NCBI RefSeq assembly: GCF_921293875.1
Contig: NZ_CAKLDI010000001.1
Span: 1,084,475-1,148,474 of the forward strand
DNA: 64,000 nucleotides
Origin: Vibrio stylophorae
GTDB taxonomy: Bacteria; Pseudomonadota; Gammaproteobacteria; Enterobacterales; Vibrionaceae
Reading direction: 5' to 3'
Made by a program: the position numbers and the translations under genes. How positions within the stretch are numbered: position 1 is the first letter of the stretch; every line of letters starts with the position of its first letter. This document shows positions 19,979 to 29,209 of this stretch, one piece after another. The notes under the pieces are model-generated. The model did no database searches. It worked only from the letters and a program-made list of their open reading frames with translations, and was not told the origin of the DNA.

Positions 19979-20221
19979 TCATTTTGAGAAAGGATTGAAT
20001 TCCATCGGTTCGCTTTTTTTCTTCATGGAAGATACTGATAATCTCTGACATTCCCAATAAAAATCGCCCTGCTGCTGGGGTGTGCCATCCTTTATTTGTT
20101 TGGTTACTTCTTGAGAGCGCTTTGATTTACTACAGTTAGCTTTGTTTACTTCTGGCATTTCATGTTCGCCACAACCAATCATAAAGATTGAAAAAACAGC
20201 AGCTAAAATGATTTTTTTCAT
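19979..20221 (-). CDS. Small lipoprotein
   Basis: 80 residues from the ATG at 20221 (MKKIILAAVFSIFMIGCGEH). The lipobox FMIGC gives a lipidated Cys at residue 17. The mature part is short, charged and has two further cysteines (KANCSKS and YWECQRL). Two ATGs just upstream in frame (20227, 20233) are possible starts. No family recognised. It lies inside the AT-rich segment bounded by identical terminator repeats. Confidence 0.65.
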   Translation of the reverse strand: MKKIILAAVFSIFMIGCGEHEMPEVNKANCSKSKRSQEVTKQIKDGTPQQQGDFYWECQRLSVSSMKKKSEPMEFNPFSK

Positions 20222-20644
20222 AAACATATCCATTGTTGATGATCATAAAATTCGTCGCATCATACCCATACCACCATAAATCTGAACGAGATCCTGTGAT
20301 GAGGTATGTAGAACGCGTGCATTAATCGAGATATATCAAATATCGGTTATGTAAAATAGATAGATGAGGTGGTTATTTTGTGCGGCTATACAAACTATTG
20401 GTATAGGGATTTGGAGTTAAAAGAAAATATAAGCATATTTTTATCTATGTAACGCGATCTTATTCAAGAGTTAATTCTTAATTGTGATATAGGTCAAACA
20501 AGATATCTGGCATAGATATCTATTTTGAATCTTCTGTGGATTATCTTGAGGAACCAAATGGTAATTGTGAACTATTTCATGCTGTAACACTACCTTACTT
20601 TAGTTAGACTATTTTAGTGTAACATTTGACGTGAAGAGGTCAGG
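20222..20644. other. AT-rich intergenic region
   Basis: 423 bp between divergent genes, visibly richer in A and T than surroundings. It includes the CRP-like/AGATATCT site at 20483-20521. No RNA gene or convincing small frame seen. Confidence 0.6.
20483..20521 (+). promoter_or_regulatory. CRP-like half-site with paired AGATATCT boxes
   Basis: TGTGA-TATAGG-TCAAA (20483-20498) matches the CRP layout with one weakened half. Directly after it, the palindrome AGATATCT occurs at 20501-20508 and again at 20514-20521, 13 bp apart. The cluster sits about 125-160 bp upstream of the exported-protein gene. Regulator identity is a guess. Confidence 0.4.
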
Positions 20645-21472
20645 ATGAAATCGATTAACTTCTCTATAGGGCTAATATTATTTTTAACATGCGCTGCGCA
20701 TGGCCGCGATCTACCTTTTGAGATTACACGCAATGAAACAAGAATAAATATTCAGCCGGACTTAACTTACACTTTAACTGAAGATGGTGTGATAACTACA
20801 ACAACAAAGGATCCATGTAAGAAGAAAGGGTTGATTCGAATTTCTCAGCCATCAAGTCACGTTGCCATGTGTTATGCAAAAGACTACAAGTCAGCCTACA
20901 TCATTGCTCATGAGAAGACGAAGGAAATACCGTTTGATTTGATTAATAAAACGGGTTTCAAGCTGCAGTACCCTTATATTATTGCTGATGGTATCTATCG
21001 TGATGGTCAAAAATATATTCAGGTGTATAACATTGATACTAAACTAAGTGATTTTTTCCCTAAGTCAATACATGACCCGGTTATGTCGAGTGTGTTTTAT
21101 GATGATGTCGCTAGAACATTTTATTTCAGCAATGAAAATGAAATATATAAAAAGAATAATCATGAACCAGCGAGTAAAATTTCAGAACTAGATAATTTTT
21201 TAATTTTTCGTCATTCAGTCAAAAAGATAATATACAACCAAAACTTAAATGTAATTGCGATTATAAGTGATTATGGAACACGTGGACCTAGAAAAGTGAT
21301 GTTAAATCTTATTGATGTCAGTAAAGGGGCGGTATTTACTTTTGAACTGTATAAAAGCACTTCAGGTGCGATTTATTCTGTGGTGCCAGATGGGAATGGC
21401 TTTACCTATCATTGTATAGATATTAATACAGGAGATTTTATTTATGGAGATGTGCGATGGGAATTACCTTAA
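20645..21472 (+). CDS. Exported protein of unknown function, atypical composition
   Basis: 275 residues, with GAGGTCAGG before the ATG. A signal peptide (MKSINFSIGLILFLTCAAHG) is followed by a repetitive strand-rich mature part with many Asn, Ile, Lys and Tyr and motifs such as YPYIIADGIYRDGQKYIQVY. This could be a small beta-propeller or WD-like fold, but the repeat is not clear. Codon choice (ATA, AAT, TTA) is markedly more AT-rich than in neighbouring genes, which suggests recent acquisition. No family recognised. Its terminator is the right-hand copy of the 30-nt repeat. Confidence 0.65.
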   Translation: MKSINFSIGLILFLTCAAHGRDLPFEITRNETRINIQPDLTYTLTEDGVITTTTKDPCKKKGLIRISQPSSHVAMCYAKDYKSAYIIAHEKTKEIPFDLINKTGFKLQYPYIIADGIYRDGQKYIQVYNIDTKLSDFFPKSIHDPVMSSVFYDDVARTFYFSNENEIYKKNNHEPASKISELDNFLIFRHSVKKIIYNQNLNVIAIISDYGTRGPRKVMLNLIDVSKGAVFTFELYKSTSGAIYSVVPDGNGFTYHCIDINTGDFIYGDVRWELP

Positions 21473-21490
21473 ATTGTTATGGAAATGACT

Positions 21491-21520
21491 CATAAAAAAA
21501 CCGCCCGAAGGCGGTTTTTT
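21491..21520. repeat. Right copy of the 30-nt direct repeat (terminator)
   Basis: Identical to 19935-19964. CCGCC (21501-21505) and GGCGG (21510-21514) form the stem, with A7 before and T6 after. It can terminate both the exported-protein gene and the converging argS. Confidence 0.85.
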
Positions 21521-21540
21521 ATAACTGGCGCGGTAATCAA

Positions 21541-23280
21541 TTACATACGCTCTAGGGTTTCGATACCCAATAGGTCTAGACCTTGTTTTAGGGTCTTGGC
21601 GGTGAGCAATGCCAGTTTCAAGCGGCTTTGTTTCACGGCTTCGTCTTCTGCATTCAAAATGGTGCAGGCTTCGTAGAAGCTTGAGAACAGACCGGCAAGT
21701 TCGTAAAGGTAGGCACACATCAAGTGTGGTTGGCCTTCACGTGCAACATTTTGTACCGCTTCTTCAAACTGAAGAAGTTTCGCGATCAGCGCTTGCTCTT
21801 TTTCATCAGTGATTTGAATCTCGCCAGTCAATTCTGACTCAGCAATACCCGCACGTTTGAAGATTGAAGAAACACGCGCGTATGCATATTGCATATAAGG
21901 CGCGGTGTTGCCTTCAAAGGCCAGCATGTTGTCCCAGTCAAAGATGTAGTCCGTGGTACGGTTCTTTGAAAGGTCAGAATATTTCACGGCAGCCATGGCC
22001 ACTGCGGTTGCGATTTTCGCTTTCTCATCGCTGTCCATGTCTGGATTTTTGCTGTCAATCAGCTTAGCTGCGCGCTCTTGAGCTTCGTCCAATAGGTCAA
22101 CCAAACGAACGGTACCGCCAGCGCGGGTCTTAAATGGACGACCATCTTTACCCAGCATCATACCAAAGGCATGGTGCTCTAGAGAGACGGTTTCAGGCAC
22201 ATAACCAGCTTTGCGCACGATGGTCCACGCTTGCATCAAATGTTGGTGCTGACGTGAATCGATGAAATAAAGTACGCGATCAGCGCCCAGCGTTTCGTAG
22301 CGATATTTCGCACAGGCGATATCAGTGGTGGTGTAGAGGAAGCCGCCATCGCGTTTTTGTACGATCACGCCCATGGCTTCGCCATCTTTGTTTTTGAACT
22401 CTTCCAAGAACACGACTTGCGCGCCATCATCTTCAACCGCGAGGCCTTTGGCTTTTAGGTCGTTCACGATTTGTGGCAGCATGTCGTTGTACATGGACTC
22501 GCCCATTACGTTGTCATTGGTCAATGACACGTTCAAACGGTCGTAGTTGCGTTGGTTGTGAGTCATGGTGATATCCACCAATTGGCGCCACATATCCAAG
22601 CAGTATTGATCGCCGCCTTGTAGTTTCACCACGTAACCACGTGCGCGCACTGCAAATTCTTCATCTTCGTCGTAGCGCAGTTTTGAGTCGCGATAGAAAG
22701 CTTCAAGATCGCTCAGTTCCATAGAAACTTCGCCAGACTCTTGTTGTACACGCTCAAGATTGGCAATCAGCATGCCAAATTGCGTACCCCAGTCACCGAT
22801 GTGGTTGGCACGAATCACTTTGTGGCCCAAGAACTCAAGGGTACGCACAACGGCATCACCAATGATGGTGGAGCGAAGGTGACCGACGTGCATCTCTTTG
22901 GCGACGTTTGGTGCTGAATAGTCAACGACGATGGTTTGCGCATCAACGGCAGTCACGCCAAGCTTGCTGTCTGTAAGTGCGGCATCTGCCTGTTTAGCAA
23001 GCCATGCTTTGTTCAGGAAGATATTGATAAAACCAGGGCCCGCGATTTCAACTTTTTCTGCGATGCCATCGAGGTCCAAGTGATCGATCACTTGTTGCGC
23101 AATTTCTCGCGGATTGCGACCAAGTGCCTTGGCTACGCCCATCACGCCGTTGGCTTGATAGTCACCAAACTGTGCTTTTGCAGATTGACGAACAGCAGCG
23201 GCGCTGCCTTCAGGTGCGCCTGCAGCGAGCAGCGCTTGTTCTACTTTGTCGCTAATTAATGATTGAATATTCACTTGCAA
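21541..23280 (-). CDS. argS: Arginyl-tRNA synthetase
   Basis: 579 residues, normal for ArgRS. An N-terminal Arg_tRNA_synt_N domain (about 1-90) is followed by the class I catalytic core with the HIGH-box variant HVGH at 131-134 ([13 protein letters not shown]). [10 protein letters not shown] and, in place of a lysine KMSKS loop, [17 protein letters not shown] come next, then an alpha-helical anticodon-binding DALR domain ending [10 protein letters not shown]. It charges tRNA-Arg with arginine in the cytoplasm. Divergent from yecM across 283 bp. Confidence 0.98.
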   Translation of the reverse strand: MQVNIQSLISDKVEQALLAAGAPEGSAAAVRQSAKAQFGDYQANGVMGVAKALGRNPREIAQQVIDHLDLDGIAEKVEIAGPGFINIFLNKAWLAKQADAALTDSKLGVTAVDAQTIVVDYSAPNVAKEMHVGHLRSTIIGDAVVRTLEFLGHKVIRANHIGDWGTQFGMLIANLERVQQESGEVSMELSDLEAFYRDSKLRYDEDEEFAVRARGYVVKLQGGDQYCLDMWRQLVDITMTHNQRNYDRLNVSLTNDNVMGESMYNDMLPQIVNDLKAKGLAVEDDGAQVVFLEEFKNKDGEAMGVIVQKRDGGFLYTTTDIACAKYRYETLGADRVLYFIDSRQHQHLMQAWTIVRKAGYVPETVSLEHHAFGMMLGKDGRPFKTRAGGTVRLVDLLDEAQERAAKLIDSKNPDMDSDEKAKIATAVAMAAVKYSDLSKNRTTDYIFDWDNMLAFEGNTAPYMQYAYARVSSIFKRAGIAESELTGEIQITDEKEQALIAKLLQFEEAVQNVAREGQPHLMCAYLYELAGLFSSFYEACTILNAEDEAVKQSRLKLALLTAKTLKQGLDLLGIETLERM

Positions 23281-23563
23281 ACCCTTGTATTCACTTGAAC
23301 GTATCCAGTGAATGAATCTTTGTAATTAAAATCTAAAGAGACAAATGTCCCCATCGACGGGCACCAACAGCCACACTTTTTGGCAAAGTCTGGGGGTGCT
23401 GCTTAAATATGCGTTGAGCGAAAGCTCAAGATAGTCACTAATCATACCCAAAGAAAGGGCAGTCGCGCCATGGGCAAATGGTGGATTGCACCTTTTTTTT
23501 CGCTTTTTTTCCCATGCATTTTACAATGCGCAATTATTCAAAAATATTCGTGACTGTAAAACT

Positions 23564-24148
23564 ATGTCTCAACCATCATTGATTGCTCAGCTGACCGACT
23601 CATTACCTACCTTTGCTACGCGTTTGCAGGCCTTATCCCGCTTGTTGGGTTTACCCCTTGCTACGATGCAGCCTGACCATATAGCCCTTCGCGTCAATGA
23701 TAATGCCTTAGCGCAAAGCTTGTTGACCCATTGGCAAGATTGCAGTGATGTTTTAAGCGACCAGATCATCAATGGTCGCCCCATTTATGTGTTGGCGATG
23801 CGTGAGCCTGTGACATTTGGCCCTTGGTCAACGGATGTCGTCGAGCTGCCTTTTGTTGGAGGCAAAACCTACCCAGAAGAGGGCTGGGAGCATGTTGAGT
23901 TTGTCATTGAAAGCGGCGCGCAAACCCCTGAGCAACTGTTAGCTGATTTGCAGATGCATTTTACCGCCTTTTACGAAAATTGGCCTTTGCTCAAAGCCCT
24001 TGGCGTGAAGGTGAAGCTCAGCTCACCGAGCGGTGAAGGTGAGCGGTTAGCCAATCCCACTGTCGCGTTTTCTTATCAAGGCGTGTGCATCAAACTGCAC
24101 CCACATGCATTACGTGATGTGATTGCTAGCGAGCAAGCTGAGGCATAG
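23564..24148 (+). CDS. yecM: YecM family VOC-fold protein
   Basis: 194 residues from the ATG at 23564 (MSQPSLIAQLTDSL); a frame from 23486 adds an unlikely leader. Vicinal-oxygen-chelate-like motifs are visible: PDHIALRVND near residue 40, VVELPFVGGKTYPEEGWEHVEFVIE in the middle and CIKLHPHALRDVI at the end, with His and Glu residues in metal-ligand positions. YecM is next to argS in E. coli as well. It is thought to be a metal-binding enzyme of unknown substrate. Confidence 0.9.
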   Translation: MSQPSLIAQLTDSLPTFATRLQALSRLLGLPLATMQPDHIALRVNDNALAQSLLTHWQDCSDVLSDQIINGRPIYVLAMREPVTFGPWSTDVVELPFVGGKTYPEEGWEHVEFVIESGAQTPEQLLADLQMHFTAFYENWPLLKALGVKVKLSSPSGEGERLANPTVAFSYQGVCIKLHPHALRDVIASEQAEA

Positions 24149-24403
24149 CTTCAAGTTCATTCGGTCGATTTTGAGCGAAAAGCTTCGAAGAGGCGTTTTC
24201 CCCTTTGATTGCGCCTTGGCGCTGGGTATCTTGTTTGCATAAGCGGCAGGATGCCGCGAAAGATTTACGTATGTCGGGAACACATGTAAATCGGTGCAAA
24301 AGTACAAGATGCCATGGGTCAAGAGAAAGCGCAATCAGGGGCCAGTTCTTTGCTTACTTTCTTGCTGGCCAAGAAAGTAAGGCGCGCGCAGCGACATGCT
24401 TAA
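24149..24403. other. Gene-free stretch between yecM and patB-type gene
   Basis: About 255 bp with spurious short frames on both strands. The right part contains TTGCTTACTTTC and GAAAGTAAG as an imperfect inverted pair around GCTGGCCAA, resembling recurrent intergenic sequence I have seen in other gammaproteobacterial genomes. I see no gene in it. Confidence 0.4.
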
Positions 24404-24434
24404 AAATGAAGGCGCATCCTCTGCGCCTTCATTT
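24404..24434. terminator. Terminator at the 3' end of the patB-type gene
   Basis: AAATGAAGGCGCA (24404-24416) pairs perfectly with TGCGCCTTCATTT (24422-24434) around five bases. A-rich and T-rich ends allow use in either direction. Confidence 0.75.
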
Positions 24435-24440
24435 AAATCG

Positions 24441-25601
24441 TTAGTTTAATCCCGCAACCGCCGTTTTGATTCGTTTCACGGCTTCTTCTAAAAGCGCTCT
24501 TGTGCAACCAAAATTCAAGCGTACAAATTTGCTGTTACCAAAGTCACTGCCGGGTGACATACCGACGCCTGCCTTTTCAAAGAACAGAAATGGATTGGCG
24601 ACAGGGAGGGCGCTGGCATCAATCCATGCCAAATATGTGGCATCAAATGGATGCAAAGTCAGGCCTTCAATTTGGTTGATTTCACGCAGCAGGTAATCAC
24701 GGTTACCGCGCAGGTAATCGAGCTGCACATCGAGCCATGCTTGTCCTTTGTCATAGGCCGCCTCTGCTGCGGTGTAGGCCAGCACATTGAGGCTTGGCAC
24801 AATGCCTTGGCGTGTGCGGGTAAAGCGCGCGCGAAGCGCTGGATTTGGAATAATCGCAATGGAGGCACCCAAGCCTGCGATATTAAAGGTTTTGCTCGGT
24901 GCGATAAGTGTCACGCTACGCTGCGCAGCATCTTCATTGAGACTGGCAAAGGGAATATGTTTGGCATCGGGCGACAAAATCAGATCGCTATGAATCTCGT
25001 CACTGCACACCAGTAAATCATGTTTTTTGGCAAAGGCATGCACTGCTTCAAGTTCCTCTCGGCGATAAACCGTGCCACCTGGATTGAGCGGATTACAAAA
25101 TTGCAGCAACTTGGTTTGCTCTGTGATGCTCTGTTCAGCCTGATTTAAATCCATCAACCAGCGGTTGTCAGCTTGCAAGGTCACAGGGGCTTTAATCAGT
25201 TCGCGCTCCGCCAGTTTGGCTGAAGAGACAAAAGGCGGGTAGATAGGGCTTGGGGTCATAATGCTTTGCGCACTTTCGGTGAGTGCGCGTGCGGCCAAAT
25301 TCAAACCACAAACCAAACCGGGCAAATAGACTAACCAATCGGCTTCAATGGTCCATTGATAGCGCGTTTGCATTCGCTCAATAATCAATTGGGTGAGGTG
25401 TTCAGGTGCATGGCCATAGCCAAAGACGCCGTGGTCAACGCGTTGATGTAGCGCTTCAATGACTGCCGGTGGCGAGCGAAAATCGGTGTCAGCCACCCAC
25501 ATTGGCAAAATATCTTGGCCTGCATATTTTTCCCACTTGTCACTTTGTGTGTGACGGCGCTCGACCACTTGGTCAAAATCAAAAAGGGTGGACTCAGTCA
25601 T
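24441..25601 (-). CDS. MalY/PatB family PLP-dependent C-S lyase
   Basis: 386 residues. It has the fold-type I aminotransferase layout of MalY/PatB: VERRHTQSDKWEKY and LPMWVADTDF at the N-terminus, TPSPIYPPF, CNPLNPGGTVY, CSDEIHSDLIL and the PLP-binding lysine in APSKTFNIAGLGAS near residue 235, ending with FVRLNFGCTRALLEEA. These enzymes cleave cystathionine and related C-S bonds to give pyruvate, ammonia and a thiol; E. coli MalY also restrains MalT. AGGGAAG precedes the ATG. Whether the role here is cystathionine beta-lyase or regulator cannot be told. Confidence 0.93.
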   Translation of the reverse strand: MTESTLFDFDQVVERRHTQSDKWEKYAGQDILPMWVADTDFRSPPAVIEALHQRVDHGVFGYGHAPEHLTQLIIERMQTRYQWTIEADWLVYLPGLVCGLNLAARALTESAQSIMTPSPIYPPFVSSAKLAERELIKAPVTLQADNRWLMDLNQAEQSITEQTKLLQFCNPLNPGGTVYRREELEAVHAFAKKHDLLVCSDEIHSDLILSPDAKHIPFASLNEDAAQRSVTLIAPSKTFNIAGLGASIAIIPNPALRARFTRTRQGIVPSLNVLAYTAAEAAYDKGQAWLDVQLDYLRGNRDYLLREINQIEGLTLHPFDATYLAWIDASALPVANPFLFFEKAGVGMSPGSDFGNSKFVRLNFGCTRALLEEAVKRIKTAVAGLN

Positions 25602-25820
25602 CTGTACTTCCCTATGTCTGGATGGCTACTTTCAAACTAGACTAACAAATTTTGCGCAAAGGAAAAGCGAAAAAATCGACAAACAAAGAGCGAAAGGCTA
25701 TGCAATATAGCCATTAGTTATAGCGATTTAGAATCCTGATTCGAGATGCCTGTGGTATGGAGAGAGCGGATAACAATGATGCGTAATCAAAGGGTTATAA
25801 AGGGGTATTGTGACCAATAA

Positions 25821-25846
25821 AAAAAGAGCTCCTTAGAGCTCTTTTT
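25821..25846 (-). terminator. Terminator overlapping the end of the ATP-grasp gene
   Basis: AAAAAGAGCTC (25821-25831) pairs with GAGCTCTTTTT (25836-25846). On the minus strand one arm encodes the last residues (Lys-Glu-Leu) and the stop codon TAA sits in the loop, so the terminator is embedded in the coding end. Confidence 0.85.
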
Positions 25847-26831
25847 CAACATGACCAAAATGGTGGGCGGAGAATTCGACCCGCTCTTTGGCGGTGCGGG
25901 CTGGCCCTTCATAACCCAGTCGCTCGATAAAACGCAGGCGAGGTAATAAGCCTTGACCGTTAGCGGTTTGAATCGCCAAGCCGGGACGCGCATTGAGCTC
26001 AAGTACCATAGGACCGCGCTGTTTATCGAGCACCATATCGGTACCGATATAACCAAGTCCGGTCATCTCCCAGGCGCTAGCGGCAAGCTCCAGTAGGCGA
26101 GGCCAATGCGGCACGGTTAACTCTTTGAGCGCGCGACCTGTATCTGGATGATGGGTGACAGGTTGGTTAAATTGCACTGCGCGAAGGGCGGTACCTGTGG
26201 CTAAATCAATGCCAACACCCACAGCACCTTGGTGTAAGTTTGCTTTACCATCAGAAGCGGCAGTGGATAGGCGCATCATCGCCATGACAGGGTAACCTTT
26301 AAACACGATCACGCGAATATCGGGTACACCTTCATAACTAAAGCCATCAAAGACATCATCAAACTCAATGAGCGACTCAATGATCGCCACATCGTTTTTA
26401 CCACCCAGACTAAACAAGCCCGCCAGGACGTTGGTGACATGGCGCTGAATATCGATGCGATCGACTGTGCTGCCAGATGGTTTGGTAAAGACGCCATCTT
26501 GATGATGAGTGATCACCAAAATGCCTTTACCGCCACTGCCTTGCGCCGGTTTAATCACAAACCCCGCATGCTCGGGCAGCATATTGAAGATATGACGAAT
26601 ATCCCCTTGATTGCTGATCACCCCAAGTAGTTTGGGCACAGTCGCCCCCGCTTTTTCGGCAATCTGCTTGGTTTTGAGTTTGTCATCCACCAATGGGAAT
26701 TTACTGCGGTCGTTATATCGGCTAATAAAGCCGATATTACGTTGGTTCATGCCCATAATGCCTTTTTTGCGTAATTTCGCAGGCGTGGTATAGCGGTCAA
26801 AAATATAGCGATTAAGTAAGCGTTGCAGCAT
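25833..26831 (-). CDS. Alpha-L-glutamate ligase-like ATP-grasp protein (RloC-like)
   Basis: 332 residues. ATP-grasp features of the RimK-related family: RSKFPLVDDKLKTKQIAEKAG, FVIKPAQGSGGKGILVI, IIESLIEFDDVF, GVPDIRVIVFKGYPVMAM and the metal-site LELNARPGLAIQTANGQGL. It should ligate an amino acid or peptide to a carboxylate with ATP. It is the last of three genes, starting 3 nt after the stop of the transglutaminase-like membrane gene with GAGGATTAAG as ribosome-binding site. The trio matches the osmotic-tolerance RloA-RloB-RloC type operon described in marine bacteria; the substrate is unknown. Confidence 0.9.
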   Translation of the reverse strand: MLQRLLNRYIFDRYTTPAKLRKKGIMGMNQRNIGFISRYNDRSKFPLVDDKLKTKQIAEKAGATVPKLLGVISNQGDIRHIFNMLPEHAGFVIKPAQGSGGKGILVITHHQDGVFTKPSGSTVDRIDIQRHVTNVLAGLFSLGGKNDVAIIESLIEFDDVFDGFSYEGVPDIRVIVFKGYPVMAMMRLSTAASDGKANLHQGAVGVGIDLATGTALRAVQFNQPVTHHPDTGRALKELTVPHWPRLLELAASAWEMTGLGYIGTDMVLDKQRGPMVLELNARPGLAIQTANGQGLLPRLRFIERLGYEGPARTAKERVEFSAHHFGHVEKEL

Positions 26832-26834
26832 AAC

Positions 26835-28340
26835 TTAATCCTCAGCCAGTGGCTTAAAGCGGCGCAGTTCTGTTAAGCGATAACCTGTGTAGTTACCCAA
26901 AATCAGAATCAAAGCCAGCACCACAAATTGCAGGCCGATAAAGTTAAAGGTGAGATGGCGAACGATATCTGAAGTCATCGCCATATAGACCAAGACTGCA
27001 GTCAGTAGCGAGCCACCACCTTGCTTAATGACTTCTTTGGCGCCTTCCTCTTCCCATAGAATGGACATACGTTCAACGGTCCATGACAAAATGATCATTG
27101 GGAAGAAGGTGATGGTTAAACCTTCGTTGAGACCGATTCTAAAGGAGATTACGGTAAAGGCGGCGATGATAAAGATCACGCTGATAATGACCGCTGATAT
27201 TCGCGCGACTAACAGTAAGTTCAACCGTGAGAGGTAGGAGCGAATGACCAAGCCTGTGCCGACAATCAAGAGGAAACCGATGATCCCGGTGAGCAGTTGT
27301 GTTTGCACAAAGGCTACGGCGATCAGCACCGGCATAAAGGTACCAGAGGTTTTCAGCCCCACGATGATGCGCAGGAACACCACAATCAATGCACCAATTG
27401 GGATCAGCATGATGGTTTTAAACATCGCTTGCTCTTCAATGGGCAGGCTATGAATCGAGAAGTTCAGTAGACCTTCAAGCTTGACGAGCTCATCAGTGGC
27501 TTGCTGCGGGGTGATCTCTTGAGTGATCATTGAAAACCAAATTTCACTATTGCGACCACCAACGACATCGAGTAAGGAATGTCCACCTTGGTTCCAAATA
27601 ATTTGATGCGGGCCTTTACCTTGTTTGCCGGTCATTGGGTCAAATAGGTGCCAGGTTTTGCCATCCCATACTTGAATCATATCGTCGATGCTTTGACGAC
27701 GACGGCCATCTTCTAAATTGAGTACGCCCACAATACGCGCTGGAATTTTCTCAAGCGTGAGCAAATCAAAGATCGCTTTGACCTGCGAATGGCTATTGAG
27801 AAGCAAGGCTGCGTTTTGGTTATCCGGATTGTTGAATAGTTTGATCAACTCACGGGTAAAGGTGGCGTTGTCTGCAGACTGATCTTTGGCAATGGTGATC
27901 AGCGCTTCTGAAGCGGTCATTTGTGGCGCAGTGAGACTGACCACAGGGAATTGTCCTGATGGCGGTTCAAAAATATCGCGCGCTTGGTTATCGGCAAGGA
28001 AAGTGGCTTTAAAGAAAAGTTGTTGTTTGCCGGTTGCTTCGCGTTTGGTCCACTCAGTGCGTGGACCATGACCGTTATGCACTTGCGCAACACCATAACC
28101 GGGTGATGAAGTCGACTCATCAATCAGAATATAGCCTGCTTGCTTTTGCGGTGTGGCCATAGAAACTTTGACGGGATCGCCATAGCTATCAAATTCAATA
28201 CGGGCTTCAACTTCCCATACTTCGCGGCTTTCGCCGGGAGTCCAAGGTACACCATAAACATCGTGGCGGTACCAACTCATGGCGAGGCCAACCACCACCA
28301 TGATGAAAATTGCAATATAAAAGGGGACGCGTGAGGTCAT
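26835..28340 (-). CDS. Inactive transglutaminase fused to seven-TM domain (RloB-like)
   Basis: 501 residues. An N-terminal anchor (FYIAIFIMVVVGLAMSW) is followed by a periplasmic transglutaminase-like domain (about 30-290). LFDLLTLEKIPARIVGVLNLEDGRR and WHLFDPMTGKQG mark this domain; the canonical catalytic Cys is not evident, hence inactive. A C-terminal block of about seven hydrophobic helices (about 310-485) follows. It lies between the protease-like lipoprotein gene and the ATP-grasp gene with 3-8 nt spacing. Likely the membrane core of an envelope pathway for peptide ligation or stress response; inferred from the operon. Confidence 0.9.
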   Translation of the reverse strand: MTSRVPFYIAIFIMVVVGLAMSWYRHDVYGVPWTPGESREVWEVEARIEFDSYGDPVKVSMATPQKQAGYILIDESTSSPGYGVAQVHNGHGPRTEWTKREATGKQQLFFKATFLADNQARDIFEPPSGQFPVVSLTAPQMTASEALITIAKDQSADNATFTRELIKLFNNPDNQNAALLLNSHSQVKAIFDLLTLEKIPARIVGVLNLEDGRRRQSIDDMIQVWDGKTWHLFDPMTGKQGKGPHQIIWNQGGHSLLDVVGGRNSEIWFSMITQEITPQQATDELVKLEGLLNFSIHSLPIEEQAMFKTIMLIPIGALIVVFLRIIVGLKTSGTFMPVLIAVAFVQTQLLTGIIGFLLIVGTGLVIRSYLSRLNLLLVARISAVIISVIFIIAAFTVISFRIGLNEGLTITFFPMIILSWTVERMSILWEEEGAKEVIKQGGGSLLTAVLVYMAMTSDIVRHLTFNFIGLQFVVLALILILGNYTGYRLTELRRFKPLAED

Positions 28341-28348
28341 AGCGCTTG

Positions 28349-29140
28349 TTATTTGGTCTCAGCCGGAGCTTTTTCGCTGGGCTTTGGTTGTACAAATTGA
28401 CGGCTTACGTCGACAATGGCGATATCTTTGAAAAACTCACGACCGAGCAATACGGCATATTCCATATGAGAGCGGTCGGCGAGGGTAAATTGTGCTTTTT
28501 CATGCACGCTGCCAAGGCGAATCCAAGCTTCAACCACAGGGCGACGCTCTACTTCTTCTGCCGAGGCTTGTTTGATTTTGACCCAGCGAACCAAAGGGGC
28601 TTCGACAATGGTCGGTTTACCTTGGTCATCAGCATGGCTCAAACTAAAGCGAATCCAAGTGGCGCCGTCGCGCTCAAATTCTTGAATATCTGTAGCATTA
28701 AGAGATGAAGTGGTGGCGCCGGTATCGATACGGGCTCGGTAGCTTTGCTTGGCAAAATCAACCCAAACCCACTCTTTGGAGCCGATGATGATTTTACCTT
28801 TGAGCTCAGCGGGGAGTTCAACGCGAGGTGCAGGAGGCACTTGATTGGAAGATTGTGCTTGTTGGGAGGCTTCCGTTTGCTCTTTGAGCTGGACAGTCGT
28901 TCGTTGTAAATGGAATAAGCGCTGATTGAGGCTCGCTAATTCTTGTTCCAGCGCTTCAATTCGATTGTTTTGCTGGACACTATTGGCTTCCATTGCGGCG
29001 CGGTTTTCATCCAATGACCGTTGTAGATTGGTTTCTAACTGGGTCATGGCCGCGAGCGTTTGCTCGTGTGCTTGTTGCGAGAGAAGCGTGCAGCCAGAGA
29101 AAAGCGGTAGCAATAAAAAAGGCAGACTGCGCCGTAACAT
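28349..29140 (-). CDS. Retropepsin-like ATP-dependent zinc protease family lipoprotein (RloA-like)
   Basis: 263 residues from the ATG at 29140 (GGGAG upstream; a TTG codon directly before it is not needed). The lipobox LFSGC makes Cys17 the lipid anchor. A coiled-coil stretch (about 25-95) is followed by the Zn_protease/retropepsin-like domain with the active-site-like DTGATTS at residues 139-145, FERDGATWIRFSL, and a final VLLGREFFKDIAIVD. The name ATP-dependent zinc protease is historical. Structural work on marine homologues showed an aspartic-protease fold. First gene of a three-gene operon. Confidence 0.9.
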   Translation of the reverse strand: MLRRSLPFLLLPLFSGCTLLSQQAHEQTLAAMTQLETNLQRSLDENRAAMEANSVQQNNRIEALEQELASLNQRLFHLQRTTVQLKEQTEASQQAQSSNQVPPAPRVELPAELKGKIIIGSKEWVWVDFAKQSYRARIDTGATTSSLNATDIQEFERDGATWIRFSLSHADDQGKPTIVEAPLVRWVKIKQASAEEVERRPVVEAWIRLGSVHEKAQFTLADRSHMEYAVLLGREFFKDIAIVDVSRQFVQPKPSEKAPAETK

Positions 29141-29209
29141 CAAGATCTCCCAAGGGTTATCGTTAAACTCGAAGCATTATACGCAATCCTTCGAGTTTGA
29201 TAATGGCTA

